A DNA stretch of 38,677 bases from Enterocloster bolteae (GTDB lineage: Bacteria > Bacillota > Clostridia > Lachnospirales > Lachnospiraceae), in contig JAETNT010000036.1 in NCBI GenBank assembly GCA_021772025.1, forward strand, positions 1 through 38,677, in the 5' to 3' direction. The notes beneath the pieces are model-generated. The model searched no databases, was not told the DNA's origin, and saw only the letters and a list, made by a program, of their open reading frames with translations. Made by a program: the position numbers and the translations under genes. The first letter of the stretch is position 1; each line of letters starts with the position of its first letter. Below, piece by piece: positions 16,346 through 24,465 of this stretch.

Positions 16346-17476
16346 ATGAGAGATGAATGGAAAAATCTGCCGGATGTACTGACCTGCCTGGACGGGACGG
16401 TAATCAGGGACAGAAAGCAATGGGAAGCAAAACGGCGTCCGGAGCTTTTGGAGATGTTTTACCAGATGGAATACGGACGGATCCCGGAGGAGGAGCTTCA
16501 GGTGAAGATACGTCTTACCGATGTGGCCGGGTCTCCTGATATTATGGCGGGAAAAGCCTTAAGAAAGACAGTAGAGGTAGAAGCGGAACGGAAGGGACGG
16601 CAGTTTTCCTTTGGATTTGTGGTATTTGTACCCAAGAAAAAAAGTAAAGTGCCGGTATTTATTACCATCTGTAACCGGGGAATAAAAGACAGCGACCCGT
16701 CCAGAGACTTTTTAAGCTCCTTCTGGCCGGCGGAGACCATTGTTTCCAGAGGATATGGAGCGGCGGCATTCCGCACCCAGGAGGTTGCGCCGGACTATGA
16801 CGAAAGCTTTACAACCGGATTTCACCGGCTGTTTCCCGAATATGGCGGAAGAGAAAAGGAGCGCCCCGCCAACATGTACGGCGCCATCAGCGCCTGGTCC
16901 TGGGCGGTGAGCCGGATTATAGACTATATTGAGACGGATCCGGATCTGGATGAGAAACGGATTGCCGTTGCCGGACATTCCAGGGGAGGAAAAACGGCGC
17001 TGTGGACGGCAGCCAGAGATCCGAGAGTGGCGATGGCCGCCGCAAGCTGTGCCGGAAACAGCGGAGACGCCCTTTCAAGAGGGAATACGGGAGAGCGGAT
17101 TGAGGATATTACCGGGAAATTCCCTTACTGGTTCTGCCCGGGCTATAAAACCTTCAGCGGAAGAGAAGAGGAGCTTCCCTTTGATCAGCACATGCTCCTG
17201 GGGCTGATTGCTCCCAGGCTTTTATATACATCTGCAAGAAGCAGAGATGACTGGGCGGATCCAAAGGGCCAGTTCTACTCCCTTTTGCAGGCGGAAAAAG
17301 TCTACAGGCTGTACGGGAAAACCGGACTGAAAGAAGGCAGCTTTCAAAATCCGGAGGAACCTCTTACAGGCGGCTCCATTGGCCATCACCTGAAAACAGG
17401 CTCCCATGATTTGGATGAATATGATTGGAATTGTTACCTGGATTTTGCGGATCGGAATTTAGTATCCTTAGTCTGA
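16346..17476 (+). CDS. CE15-like carbohydrate esterase (alpha/beta hydrolase)
   Basis: This 376-residue alpha/beta hydrolase resembles the glucuronoyl esterase family CE15. The nucleophile motif is GHSRGGK with Ser212. DALSRG near 241, LPFDQHMLLGLIAPRLL near 277 and WADPKGQF near 303 follow the family pattern, and GHH at 346-348 offers the catalytic His. The Glu often found just before the ALSR motif appears to be replaced by Asn, so the acid may be elsewhere (for example Asp301/302). There is no signal peptide, whereas known CE15 enzymes are mostly secreted. It would remove an ester from a uronic acid inside the cell. ATG 16346 has GAGAGGAAAGGA upstream; the TTG at 16292 lies in the terminator. 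An acetyl esterase role is an alternative. Confidence 0.75.
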   Translation: MRDEWKNLPDVLTCLDGTVIRDRKQWEAKRRPELLEMFYQMEYGRIPEEELQVKIRLTDVAGSPDIMAGKALRKTVEVEAERKGRQFSFGFVVFVPKKKSKVPVFITICNRGIKDSDPSRDFLSSFWPAETIVSRGYGAAAFRTQEVAPDYDESFTTGFHRLFPEYGGREKERPANMYGAISAWSWAVSRIIDYIETDPDLDEKRIAVAGHSRGGKTALWTAARDPRVAMAAASCAGNSGDALSRGNTGERIEDITGKFPYWFCPGYKTFSGREEELPFDQHMLLGLIAPRLLYTSARSRDDWADPKGQFYSLLQAEKVYRLYGKTGLKEGSFQNPEEPLTGGSIGHHLKTGSHDLDEYDWNCYLDFADRNLVSLV

Positions 17477-17614
17477 GCATTGATCCGCTGTTGAAAAGCG
17501 GTTGTCGGTGTATTGTTGTCCTCTGTGACAGATATAGAAACTGATTACCGCTTTCTTACTAGTTCTGCCGCAGAACGAAAACAAAGGTTAAAGCGAAATA
17601 TAATAATGGAAAAA

Positions 17615-17640
17615 CCGCTGGCTAATGCCGGCGGCTTTTT
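17615..17640 (+). terminator. Rho-independent terminator after the esterase gene
   Basis: CCGCTGGC (17615-17622) pairs with GCCGGCGG (17627-17634) with one G-U pair and a TAAT loop, then CTTTTT. It is the first of two terminators in tandem. The rest of 17477-17734 shows no supported gene. Confidence 0.8.
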
Positions 17641-17666
17641 GCTCAGACGCTTTGAGCGTGTTTTTT
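17641..17666 (+). terminator. Second tandem terminator
   Basis: GCTCA (17641-17645) pairs with TGAGC (17653-17657), or alternatively ACGCT with AGCGT in the same place; a run of six T follows at 17661-17666. Confidence 0.6.
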
Positions 17667-17734
17667 GTTGCTCCGGGCCAACCAGGCCCGAAGCCGGAAA
17701 GGAGCCATTTTTATGGCAGCAGCTCCCCCTGCTG

Positions 17735-18178
17735 TCAATGCCCTCTTATATCAAATTCATGAAAAATGGTATTATTATCTCCCCATGAATAAACAATATA
17801 ATAATTATCCCCTTCTATCTTTGTTTTAAATGCCAGATTTGTATGTTCTATGACACTTACGTTTGCATCTGTCTGCTTTTCGACCACACACTCCCAGTCA
17901 TGTTCTGCAAAGTTCCAATAATATTCTTTTAATTCTTCCAAAGAAAGCTCGCTTTGAATTAGTATGGCTCCAAAATATTGCATTCCATTGCCGTTTCCGG
18001 CCAATTTTCCTGCTTTATATACGGATTCAATAAATTGCGTGTCATTTGGAAGGGGCAAAGCCATAAGTTTTTTTGCCGTTTTCTTTGAAACAGTATTATT
18101 TACTATGGGCGCGGCTATTAAAAAGGACAGGAGAGAAAGGATAACAATTAGAGGGATAGCAGTTAATATTTTTTTCAT
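17735..18178 (-). CDS. Small anchored or secreted protein of unknown function
   Basis: This 147-residue protein has an N-terminal hydrophobic segment (residues about 4-26) after MKK. It is either a membrane anchor or an uncleaved signal, since no lipobox is present. The rest is soluble, with a conserved-looking middle (GNGNGMQYFGAILIQSELSLEELKEYY) and an aromatic tail. I do not recognise the family. It lies just downstream of the DUF362 gene on the same strand, with 5 bases between them, so it is probably co-transcribed. It converges on the esterase gene across two terminators. Confidence 0.65.
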   Translation of the reverse strand: MKKILTAIPLIVILSLLSFLIAAPIVNNTVSKKTAKKLMALPLPNDTQFIESVYKAGKLAGNGNGMQYFGAILIQSELSLEELKEYYWNFAEHDWECVVEKQTDANVSVIEHTNLAFKTKIEGDNYYIVYSWGDNNTIFHEFDIRGH

Positions 18179-18183
18179 TCCCT

Positions 18184-19290
18184 TTAAATTTCAATCAAAT
18201 GGTATTCCTTGCTGCCTAACCCCAGCTTTACCGCATGGTCAATGCAGCTCTCCCAGTTGGTGTCCGGATGGGTATCGGTAAAGTGATCGTGGTGGCAGTG
18301 CTCCTGCTGGGAAAGGAAACTTCCCGCCATAACCGGCTGGCGGTTTACGGCATCTACACAGGCCATATCCAGGGCAACCGGGTCAAAGGAAGCGAACATT
18401 CCGATATTAGGAACAATAGGAACGTCATTTTCAGAGTGGCAGTCACAGTTGGGAGATACGTCTACCACCAGGCTGATATGGAAGCTTGGGCGATCCTTTA
18501 AAATCGCCATGGTATACTCGGCAATCTTGCAGTTTAGTACGTCGTTGGCCTCGTCGTAGTCCGGCGTAACGGCGTCGGTGGGACATGCGCCGATACAGCG
18601 GCCGCAGCCTACACACTTGTTATGGTTGATGGAAGCTTTGCGGTTTTCAATGGCAATGGCGTCATGGGCACAGTTTTTCTTACACATACCGCAGCCTACA
18701 CAGCGGGCTTGCTCTACATGGGGCTTTCCGGCGCTGTGCATCTCCATCTTACCGGCTCTGGAACCGCCGCCCATACCGATATTCTTTAAAGCGCCGCCAA
18801 AGCCGGTGGCCTCGTGGCCTTTAAAATGGGTTAAAGAGATGAGGATATCCGCATCCATTAAAGCCCGGCCGATTTTGGCTTCTTTCACATACTGACCGTC
18901 AATGGGAACCAAGGCTTCGTCTGTGCCTTTTAATCCGTCGGCAATAATTACATGGCAGCCGGTGGCAAAGGGATTATAGCCGTTTTCATAGGCGGCATCC
19001 AGGTGATCCAGGGCATTTTTCCGGCGGCCCACATATAAGGTGTTGCAGTCGGTTAAAAAGGCCTTTCCTCCCTGAGCCTTTATCAGATCTACCAGGACCT
19101 TGGAGTAGTTGGGACGCAGGTAAGCCAGGTTGCCGGGTTCGCCGAAATGAATCTTAATAGCGGCAAATTTGTTGTTAAAATCAATCTGCTCCAGCATACC
19201 GGCCTTTTTTACCAGGCGTTCCAGCTTCATTAGAAGATTTTCACTGAGAGTAGTCCTCATGTTGGTAAAATAAACATTAGATGGTGCCAT
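18184..19290 (-). CDS. DUF362 domain protein with 2x[4Fe-4S] ferredoxin domain
   Basis: This 368-residue protein has a DUF362 region (start IKIHFGEPGN, then LTHFKGHEATGFGGALKN near 153-170). A bacterial ferredoxin module is inserted at residues about 190-245, with Cys 197, 200, 203, 207 and 226, 229, 232, 236. A C-terminal part of DUF362 follows (ASFDPVALDMACVDAVN). The family is widespread in anaerobes and its exact reaction is unknown; electron transfer is inferred from the clusters. The start at 19290 has GGGAGG upstream on the minus strand; the longer open frame to 19422 runs through the promoter and is rejected. It diverges from the sulfhydrylase gene. Confidence 0.9.
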   Translation of the reverse strand: MAPSNVYFTNMRTTLSENLLMKLERLVKKAGMLEQIDFNNKFAAIKIHFGEPGNLAYLRPNYSKVLVDLIKAQGGKAFLTDCNTLYVGRRKNALDHLDAAYENGYNPFATGCHVIIADGLKGTDEALVPIDGQYVKEAKIGRALMDADILISLTHFKGHEATGFGGALKNIGMGGGSRAGKMEMHSAGKPHVEQARCVGCGMCKKNCAHDAIAIENRKASINHNKCVGCGRCIGACPTDAVTPDYDEANDVLNCKIAEYTMAILKDRPSFHISLVVDVSPNCDCHSENDVPIVPNIGMFASFDPVALDMACVDAVNRQPVMAGSFLSQQEHCHHDHFTDTHPDTNWESCIDHAVKLGLGSKEYHLIEI

Positions 19291-19327
19291 AATATCCTCC
19301 CTTTCTGGTTTTCTAAAAGCTGAAATG

Positions 19328-19356
19328 ATTATAGCGTAAGTTTTGGGTATTTTCAA
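19328..19356 (-). promoter_or_regulatory. Promoter for the DUF362/ferredoxin gene
   Basis: On the minus strand TTGAAA (19356-19351) and TATAAT (19333-19328) are spaced by 17 bases. They point at the start at 19290. Confidence 0.75.
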
Positions 19357-19437
19357 TAAGGTTTTTTTGTGGTAGACTAGGATAAATGCCAAACCGGCAT
19401 GGAAAACAGAAAAGAAAATCATCAGGAGGAAATAACA

Positions 19438-20718
19438 ATGGAGAAAACACGTTCCCTAGACACCATCTGTATCCAGGGCGGATGGCAGCCGAAAAACGGA
19501 GAATCCCGGGTACTTCCCATTTATCAGAGTACTACTTTTAAATATGAAACCAGCGAGCAGATGGGACGCCTGTTTGATTTAGAGGAATCCGGATATTTCT
19601 ATACCCGTCTGGCAAACCCCACCAATGATGCCGTTGCCAGTAAGATTTGTGAACTGGAAGGCGGAGTCGCCGCCATGCTGACTTCTTCCGGCCAGGCAGC
19701 CAATTTTTATGCAGTGTTTAATATATGCTCAGCAGGAGATCATATCATCAGTGCGGCCACCATCTACGGCGGCACCTCTAATTTATTTACTGTGACGATG
19801 AAGAAGATGGGAATTCAGGTAACCCTGGTGGATCCGGACGCATCGGAAGAGGAATTGGAGAAGGAGTTCCGTCCCAATACCAAAGCGGTCTTCGGCGAGA
19901 CGATTGCAAATCCGGCACTGGTGGTATTAGATATTGAAAAATTTGCCAGATTGGCCCATAAACACGGGGTACCCCTGATTGTAGACAACACCTTTGCCAC
20001 ACCTATCAACTGCCGGCCTTTTGAGTGGGGAGCGGATATCGTAACCCATTCCACCACCAAATATATGGACGGACATGCGATGTGTGTAGGCGGCTGCATT
20101 GTGGACAGCGGAAATTTTGACTGGAATGCCCATAAAGACAAATTCCCGGGACTGACCACCCCGGACGATTCCTACCACGGCATTACTTATACGGAGCGCT
20201 TCGGAAAGGGCGCCTATATTACCAAGGCCACTGCCCAGCTTATGAGGGATTTGGGCTCCATTCAGTCTCCACAGAACGCGTTTTTATTGAATGTGGGCCT
20301 GGAAACTCTGCATCTTCGGGTGCCCCGCCACTGCGAAAACGCATTAAAGGTGGCTTCTTATCTAAAAGGAAGAGAAGATGTGGCATGGGTAAACTATCCG
20401 GGTCTGGAAGGAGATAAATATTATGAACTGGCCAGGAAGTATCTGCCAAACGGCTCCTGCGGCGTTATTTCCTTTGGTTTAAAGAGCGGGAGACAGGGAG
20501 CGGAAGTATTTATGGATAAACTGAAGGTTGCCGCCATTGTAACCCATGTGGCGGATGCCAGAACCTGTGTCCTCCATCCGGCCAGCCACACCCACAGGCA
20601 GTTAAATGACCAGCAGCTGGCGGAGGCAGGAGTGGATCCGTCCTTAATCCGTTTGAGCGTGGGCATTGAAAACTCAGACGACATTATTGAAGATATCCGC
20701 CAGGCATTAGAGGATTAG
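19438..20718 (+). CDS. metY: O-acetylhomoserine sulfhydrylase (PLP enzyme)
   Basis: This 426-residue enzyme of the Cys/Met metabolism PLP family makes homocysteine from O-acetylhomoserine and sulfide. The PLP lysine is Lys208 in THSTTKYMDGH. SSGQAANF near 83 and YTRLANPTND near 55 are family features. The length, longer than the 380-400 residues of MetB/MetC-type enzymes, and the start LDTICIQGGW favour the MetY/Met17 branch. ATG 19438 follows AGGAGG at normal spacing; the longer frame from 19399 starts upstream of this site. No SAM riboswitch or T-box is seen, as only about 150 bases separate it from the divergent gene. A terminator follows at 20743. Confidence 0.92.
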   Translation: MEKTRSLDTICIQGGWQPKNGESRVLPIYQSTTFKYETSEQMGRLFDLEESGYFYTRLANPTNDAVASKICELEGGVAAMLTSSGQAANFYAVFNICSAGDHIISAATIYGGTSNLFTVTMKKMGIQVTLVDPDASEEELEKEFRPNTKAVFGETIANPALVVLDIEKFARLAHKHGVPLIVDNTFATPINCRPFEWGADIVTHSTTKYMDGHAMCVGGCIVDSGNFDWNAHKDKFPGLTTPDDSYHGITYTERFGKGAYITKATAQLMRDLGSIQSPQNAFLLNVGLETLHLRVPRHCENALKVASYLKGREDVAWVNYPGLEGDKYYELARKYLPNGSCGVISFGLKSGRQGAEVFMDKLKVAAIVTHVADARTCVLHPASHTHRQLNDQQLAEAGVDPSLIRLSVGIENSDDIIEDIRQALED

Positions 20719-20742
20719 AGAGAATATAAGCGGGTTTGAAAT

Positions 20743-20776
20743 AGATGCCGCCCCGGCAATATTGGGGCAGGCATCT
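20743..20776. terminator. Bidirectional terminator between metY and the response regulator
   Basis: AGATGCC (20743-20749) pairs with GGCATCT (20770-20776), and GCCCC (20750-20754) with GGGGC (20764-20768), with one bulged A. It lies between two convergent genes and abuts the stop codon of the minus-strand gene. Confidence 0.8.
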
Positions 20777-22303
20777 CTATTTCTTTGCGGCAGTTTGATA
20801 CAGACTCTGGTTATAGGCGCTGGGAGTCATTCCCACCATTTTTTTAAACAGATGGGAGAAATACTGGGGGTTATTGCCGTACCCCACTAGTTGGGCAATA
20901 TCCTGTATTTTGTCAGTTTCATTGGAAGCCAGGTACTGCTTGGCTTTTTTTATTCTCACATCGGCCAGGTAATGGGAGAACCTTACGCCGGTTTCTTTAA
21001 AAAATTTGCGGCTGACATAATTGACATTCATATACAGCTCATTTTCCGCGATAAATTTTAAGGTCAGGTTTTGGTCCTGTAAGTGCTCTTCCACAAATCT
21101 CATAATCTGCTTTGTCATGGCACTGACTTTATTGGCCTGAGGAGCGCAGGGAAGGGCCTGCTTTATTTTATCTTGTATCATCTGCTTTAATTGTTCCAGA
21201 TCATTTTCCCGGTTTAAACTCATAAGCCAGTCTGTAAAATCCATGGCGGACAGAGCCGGGTTATCTGCCGAAATTTTTAAAAGAAGGCTGACAGCCAGCT
21301 GGCGGCAGAAATTCAAGTCGCTAATGCCGGTAAAAAGCCCAAGAAGCCGGAGGATTTCTTCAGGATCTCCGGTACTTTTAAAAGCCTGGTAGAGACGGTC
21401 TGACTCCTGGGTAAAGAATAAGTGGTTGCATGTAGCGAATGCGTGAAAATTGTTAATATAATAGATAATACTGAAACGCCGTACCTTATCCAGAACGGCA
21501 AGAAGCAGGTTTTTTAAGTTTGAATATTTCACAGATTCGATTTTCAGATCCACATGCATATCGGGTAAGGGCATTTTTAATAAGAATTGAATAAAGCGGT
21601 CATAGCACTGTGCATAGTCTTTAAAAAACAGGATCATAGTACAATGGACATAGATTCCGTGGATAGTTTGATGAGGAATCCTTTCCCGGCAGTACTGTTC
21701 CAGGCCTTGCAAAAAGAAGTCTCTGGCATCCTCTTCCAGGAAATACACATAAAACAATGTATAAGGGGTATAGTAAAAATCCATATATTGCTCATAGTTT
21801 TTTATCATATCGTCCAGGCAGCCGCTTTTTTGGAATATGGTATCGTTGACGATACAGGAAATTACGCTGTGCTGGATGTTGTTGGCAATAAAAAACTGAT
21901 TTTTTCCCATTCTGAGCGATAGCTTTTTCCGGTAGCAGTCCTGGGCAGTCTTTTGGATGCACTCTACAATTTGATGCTCATTGCAGGGCTTTAACAGATA
22001 ATGCTTCACCCCATATTCCATGGCAGCTTTTGCATATTCAAATTCGCCGTAACCGGACAAAATGATGAATTGGGTATCCAGGCCCATTTCGGAAATATTT
22101 TTAATCAGCTGAAGGCCGTCCATATGAGGCATCCGGATGTCTGTCAGTACAATATCAGGAGATTCGTCCAAAATGGCATTGTAGGCCTCAAGGCCGTTTT
22201 TGCAGAGACGGATTAGCTCAACATCATATTTTTTCCAGTCAATAATGGTAGAGATCGCTTCGCGTATTACTTTTTCATCATCAGCAATAATTAGTTTCAG
22301 CAA
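20777..22303 (-). CDS. Response regulator with AraC-type DNA-binding domain (YesN-like)
   Basis: This 508-residue regulator has an N-terminal receiver domain (residues 1-120). The acidic pair is DDE at 8-10, phosphate-acceptor Asp55 lies in LTDIRMP, and Lys is in YLLKPC. A middle region of about 250 residues of unknown fold follows. A C-terminal AraC HTH pair (residues about 400-500) ends in GYGNNPQYFSHLFKKMVGMTPSAY. It is the partner of the kinase at 22309-24087, which ends 5 bases before its start. It likely activates the divergent importer 3 operon, whose promoter has a good -10 but a poor -35 box. Confidence 0.93.
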   Translation of the reverse strand: MLKLIIADDEKVIREAISTIIDWKKYDVELIRLCKNGLEAYNAILDESPDIVLTDIRMPHMDGLQLIKNISEMGLDTQFIILSGYGEFEYAKAAMEYGVKHYLLKPCNEHQIVECIQKTAQDCYRKKLSLRMGKNQFFIANNIQHSVISCIVNDTIFQKSGCLDDMIKNYEQYMDFYYTPYTLFYVYFLEEDARDFFLQGLEQYCRERIPHQTIHGIYVHCTMILFFKDYAQCYDRFIQFLLKMPLPDMHVDLKIESVKYSNLKNLLLAVLDKVRRFSIIYYINNFHAFATCNHLFFTQESDRLYQAFKSTGDPEEILRLLGLFTGISDLNFCRQLAVSLLLKISADNPALSAMDFTDWLMSLNRENDLEQLKQMIQDKIKQALPCAPQANKVSAMTKQIMRFVEEHLQDQNLTLKFIAENELYMNVNYVSRKFFKETGVRFSHYLADVRIKKAKQYLASNETDKIQDIAQLVGYGNNPQYFSHLFKKMVGMTPSAYNQSLYQTAAKK

Positions 22304-22308
22304 GCTGG

Positions 22309-24087
22309 TTACACCTCCGTTTTATAGGCAATCGTAAGAGTAGCGGTAGCAAAATTATTTTCATTGGAAAAAGAGAGACCGTATTCGCTGCCGAAAAGGA
22401 GCTGAATTCGTTGATTAATGTTGAGAATTCCGATTCCCAGGCCGTTTGGCTGAATTTCACTGCTTTCCAGACGCTTAAGGAGAGACTCTTCCATAACAGA
22501 ACCGTCATTTTGTACCTTTATGATCAGTTCGTCACCGAGTCTGGTAATGGTGACGAGAACATGGCAGACATCGTCTGTACTTTCCATTCCATAATGTATG
22601 GAATTTTCCACCAGAGGTTGGATGGTGAGAGGGGGAATGACGGCATTCTCCAGCTCAGGGGAGGCAAGCAGTTGATATTCCAGCTCATCTTCAAAACGAA
22701 GCTTCTGAATCGTCATGTAGCAGTTGACCAGCTCCAATTCATATGAGAGGGTAACAAGGGATTTCTTATTACTTAGCGTAGCTCGAAGAAGGGTTCCTAA
22801 AGACTCCGCCATCTGGGAGATTTTCTCATTTCCACTGGCTTTCGCCCTCCAGTTAATGGATTCCAGGGTGTTATAGAGAAAGTGGGGATTAATCTGGGCC
22901 TCCAGAGCCTTTAACTGAGCGTCGCGTTTTAAGATTTCATTGATATAGTTTGTATTTACCAGGGAGCGGACACGATCCATCATGGCATCGAATTGCTGGT
23001 GAATCATTCCGATTTCATCCTTCCGCCGGGCATAAGGATAATCGGTCTTGGGGATAGCCAATTCATTTTTGCTGAATTCCGCCATTTTGTAATTAAGGGT
23101 ATGAAAATGAATAATTATGGAGCGGATAAATCCACGGCTTAACAAAGTGACAAGTATCATTACGGCAATAAGAATCAAAATGATGAAAGCAAAGGACAAA
23201 TCCAGGGACTGGGCAATGGTATCAAAAGGAATCAGATTGATATAGTTCCATTTATAGTCGGGGATGGTTCCATGGACGGCAAAATAGGTATGTCCATTAA
23301 AGGGAACCAGCCCGTAATCCAGATTGTTCAGCTTCTGGATGGAATCCGAATCCTCCGGATTTAATTCCTTAGAAGAGTAAATGACAGAACCTGAATCATC
23401 TACAATGATATAATAGGAATTGTCATATTGTATGGCGGCTGTATTGGCGGAATCTACAATCTCGTCCATATTGACATTGATTATCAGCTCGCCTATGGAG
23501 TCCAGTGAAAAATTTTTAATTTGACGGATATCCCGGGCGAGAAAAAGATAGTCCCGATGTCCGGATTTCCAGATCCATTTTACGGAACCGCTGCTGGAAC
23601 GGGCGGCGTGAAATATCTGCTCAAGAAAGGCGGGCTCCACTTTTTGAAAACGGGATGAGTTAGTACAGTTGACGGTTCCTTTGTTTTGTATAGCAATATA
23701 AGCTACGCCTCTGTCCCGAAAGGTATCGTAATAGGAGAAGAGGGCGCTGTTAATATTCTGTTCAGCATTATAATGAAGGACCGGATCCGGAGCATTTTTA
23801 ATAATGGATAAGGAATTTTGTATAGCGGCATCAGACAATATCATAGAAGACAAGGTTTCTATATTTTTCATGGAAGACGAAATGGTACCTGATGAATAAG
23901 AAAGATTAGCAGCTACCGTATTATACAGCTGCTGATTATAGGCTCTGGTACAGATGAAGAAGCACAGAAAAAACGCAGCCAAAAGAATACCGGAATTGAT
24001 AAGAAACATACCGAGAAATTTATATTTTAAGGAGAGGTTTCTAAATTGATTTTTTAGTCTGTTTCTGCAGCTTTTTAAAACAGGCAT
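22309..24087 (-). CDS. Sensor histidine kinase (YesM-like)
   Basis: This 592-residue membrane kinase has a transmembrane helix at about 24-47 and an extracellular sensor region of about 250 residues. A second helix at about 298-317 and a HAMP linker to about 375 follow. The His_kinase domain has phospho-acceptor His402 in QINPHFLYNTLES, and a C-terminal ATPase domain shows VENSIHYGM and GLGIGILNINQRI. Such kinases usually sense extracellular sugar, often together with a binding protein. The start at 24087 has AAAGGAGGG upstream on the minus strand, 7 bases before the ATG; the alternative at 24120 lacks this. It is first in a two-gene operon with the response regulator. Confidence 0.93.
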   Translation of the reverse strand: MPVLKSCRNRLKNQFRNLSLKYKFLGMFLINSGILLAAFFLCFFICTRAYNQQLYNTVAANLSYSSGTISSSMKNIETLSSMILSDAAIQNSLSIIKNAPDPVLHYNAEQNINSALFSYYDTFRDRGVAYIAIQNKGTVNCTNSSRFQKVEPAFLEQIFHAARSSSGSVKWIWKSGHRDYLFLARDIRQIKNFSLDSIGELIINVNMDEIVDSANTAAIQYDNSYYIIVDDSGSVIYSSKELNPEDSDSIQKLNNLDYGLVPFNGHTYFAVHGTIPDYKWNYINLIPFDTIAQSLDLSFAFIILILIAVMILVTLLSRGFIRSIIIHFHTLNYKMAEFSKNELAIPKTDYPYARRKDEIGMIHQQFDAMMDRVRSLVNTNYINEILKRDAQLKALEAQINPHFLYNTLESINWRAKASGNEKISQMAESLGTLLRATLSNKKSLVTLSYELELVNCYMTIQKLRFEDELEYQLLASPELENAVIPPLTIQPLVENSIHYGMESTDDVCHVLVTITRLGDELIIKVQNDGSVMEESLLKRLESSEIQPNGLGIGILNINQRIQLLFGSEYGLSFSNENNFATATLTIAYKTEV

Positions 24088-24462
24088 AAAGAGCCCTCCT
24101 TTTTCATACCGGCTTGGCATACTTGGATGCGTCCGCCTGCCTGGCAGCGGACTTTCATAGAAAAATTATAGCGCAGGACGCGGATTTCTACAAGAAAATA
24201 CGGTGAAGTGTATGTTTTTTGTAAGAAAAAAGTTACTTTTTTCTAAAAATTATTACAAATTCTAAAAACGCTAAGAAAAAGGTGTGTTTTTTTGCAGATA
24301 AGAGTCTGTTTTTCCTCTCACGGCAGGACAGAAAAAGGTTATATAATAATGACATGAGCAGCAGCTAAGAGATTATAAACGAATAAAAAATGTCTGAATG
24401 AGAAAAGGAGGAAACACCCTGGGGTATATCTATATACCCAGAAAGCAGGGCAAAAGAAAGGT
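24088..24462. promoter_or_regulatory. Divergent control region between kinase and lipoprotein 3
   Basis: This 375-base stretch holds no gene. On the minus strand TTGTAG (24193-24188) and TATAAT (24170-24165), spaced by 17 bases, form the kinase promoter. On the plus strand TATAAT at 24342-24347 is a likely -10 box for lipoprotein 3, but no recognisable -35 stands 17 bases before it, which fits activator-dependent transcription by the YesN-like regulator. Bases 24195-24300 are AT-rich with repeated TTTTTT and TTCTAAAAA patches. The final part holds a distant ribosome-binding site and a hairpin, listed separately. Confidence 0.6.
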
Positions 24463-24465
24463 ATG
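24405..24465 (+). promoter_or_regulatory. Ribosome-binding site separated from its start codon by a hairpin
   Basis: AAGGAGG (24405-24411) has no ATG, GTG or TTG at usable distance. Bases 24419-24428 pair with 24433-24441 (one bulged G) to make a hairpin, and the ATG of lipoprotein 3 comes only at 24463. A 15-codon frame from CTG 24419 ends in TGA 24464-24466, overlapping that ATG as ATGA. Either the hairpin brings the site nearer the ATG, or a leader peptide is translated and coupled, or the weaker AGAAAGG next to the ATG is used. Confidence 0.45.

Noticed and set aside
17513..17788. 91-residue plus-strand frame
   Set aside because: It runs through two rho-independent terminators and has no ribosome-binding site.
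19291..19422. 44-residue N-terminal extension of the DUF362 protein
   Set aside because: It covers the promoter at 19328-19356 and the region before a good ribosome-binding site; the family starts near 19290.
19357..19437. SAM riboswitch or T-box before metY
   Set aside because: The region is too short and lacks the conserved S-box or T-box elements.
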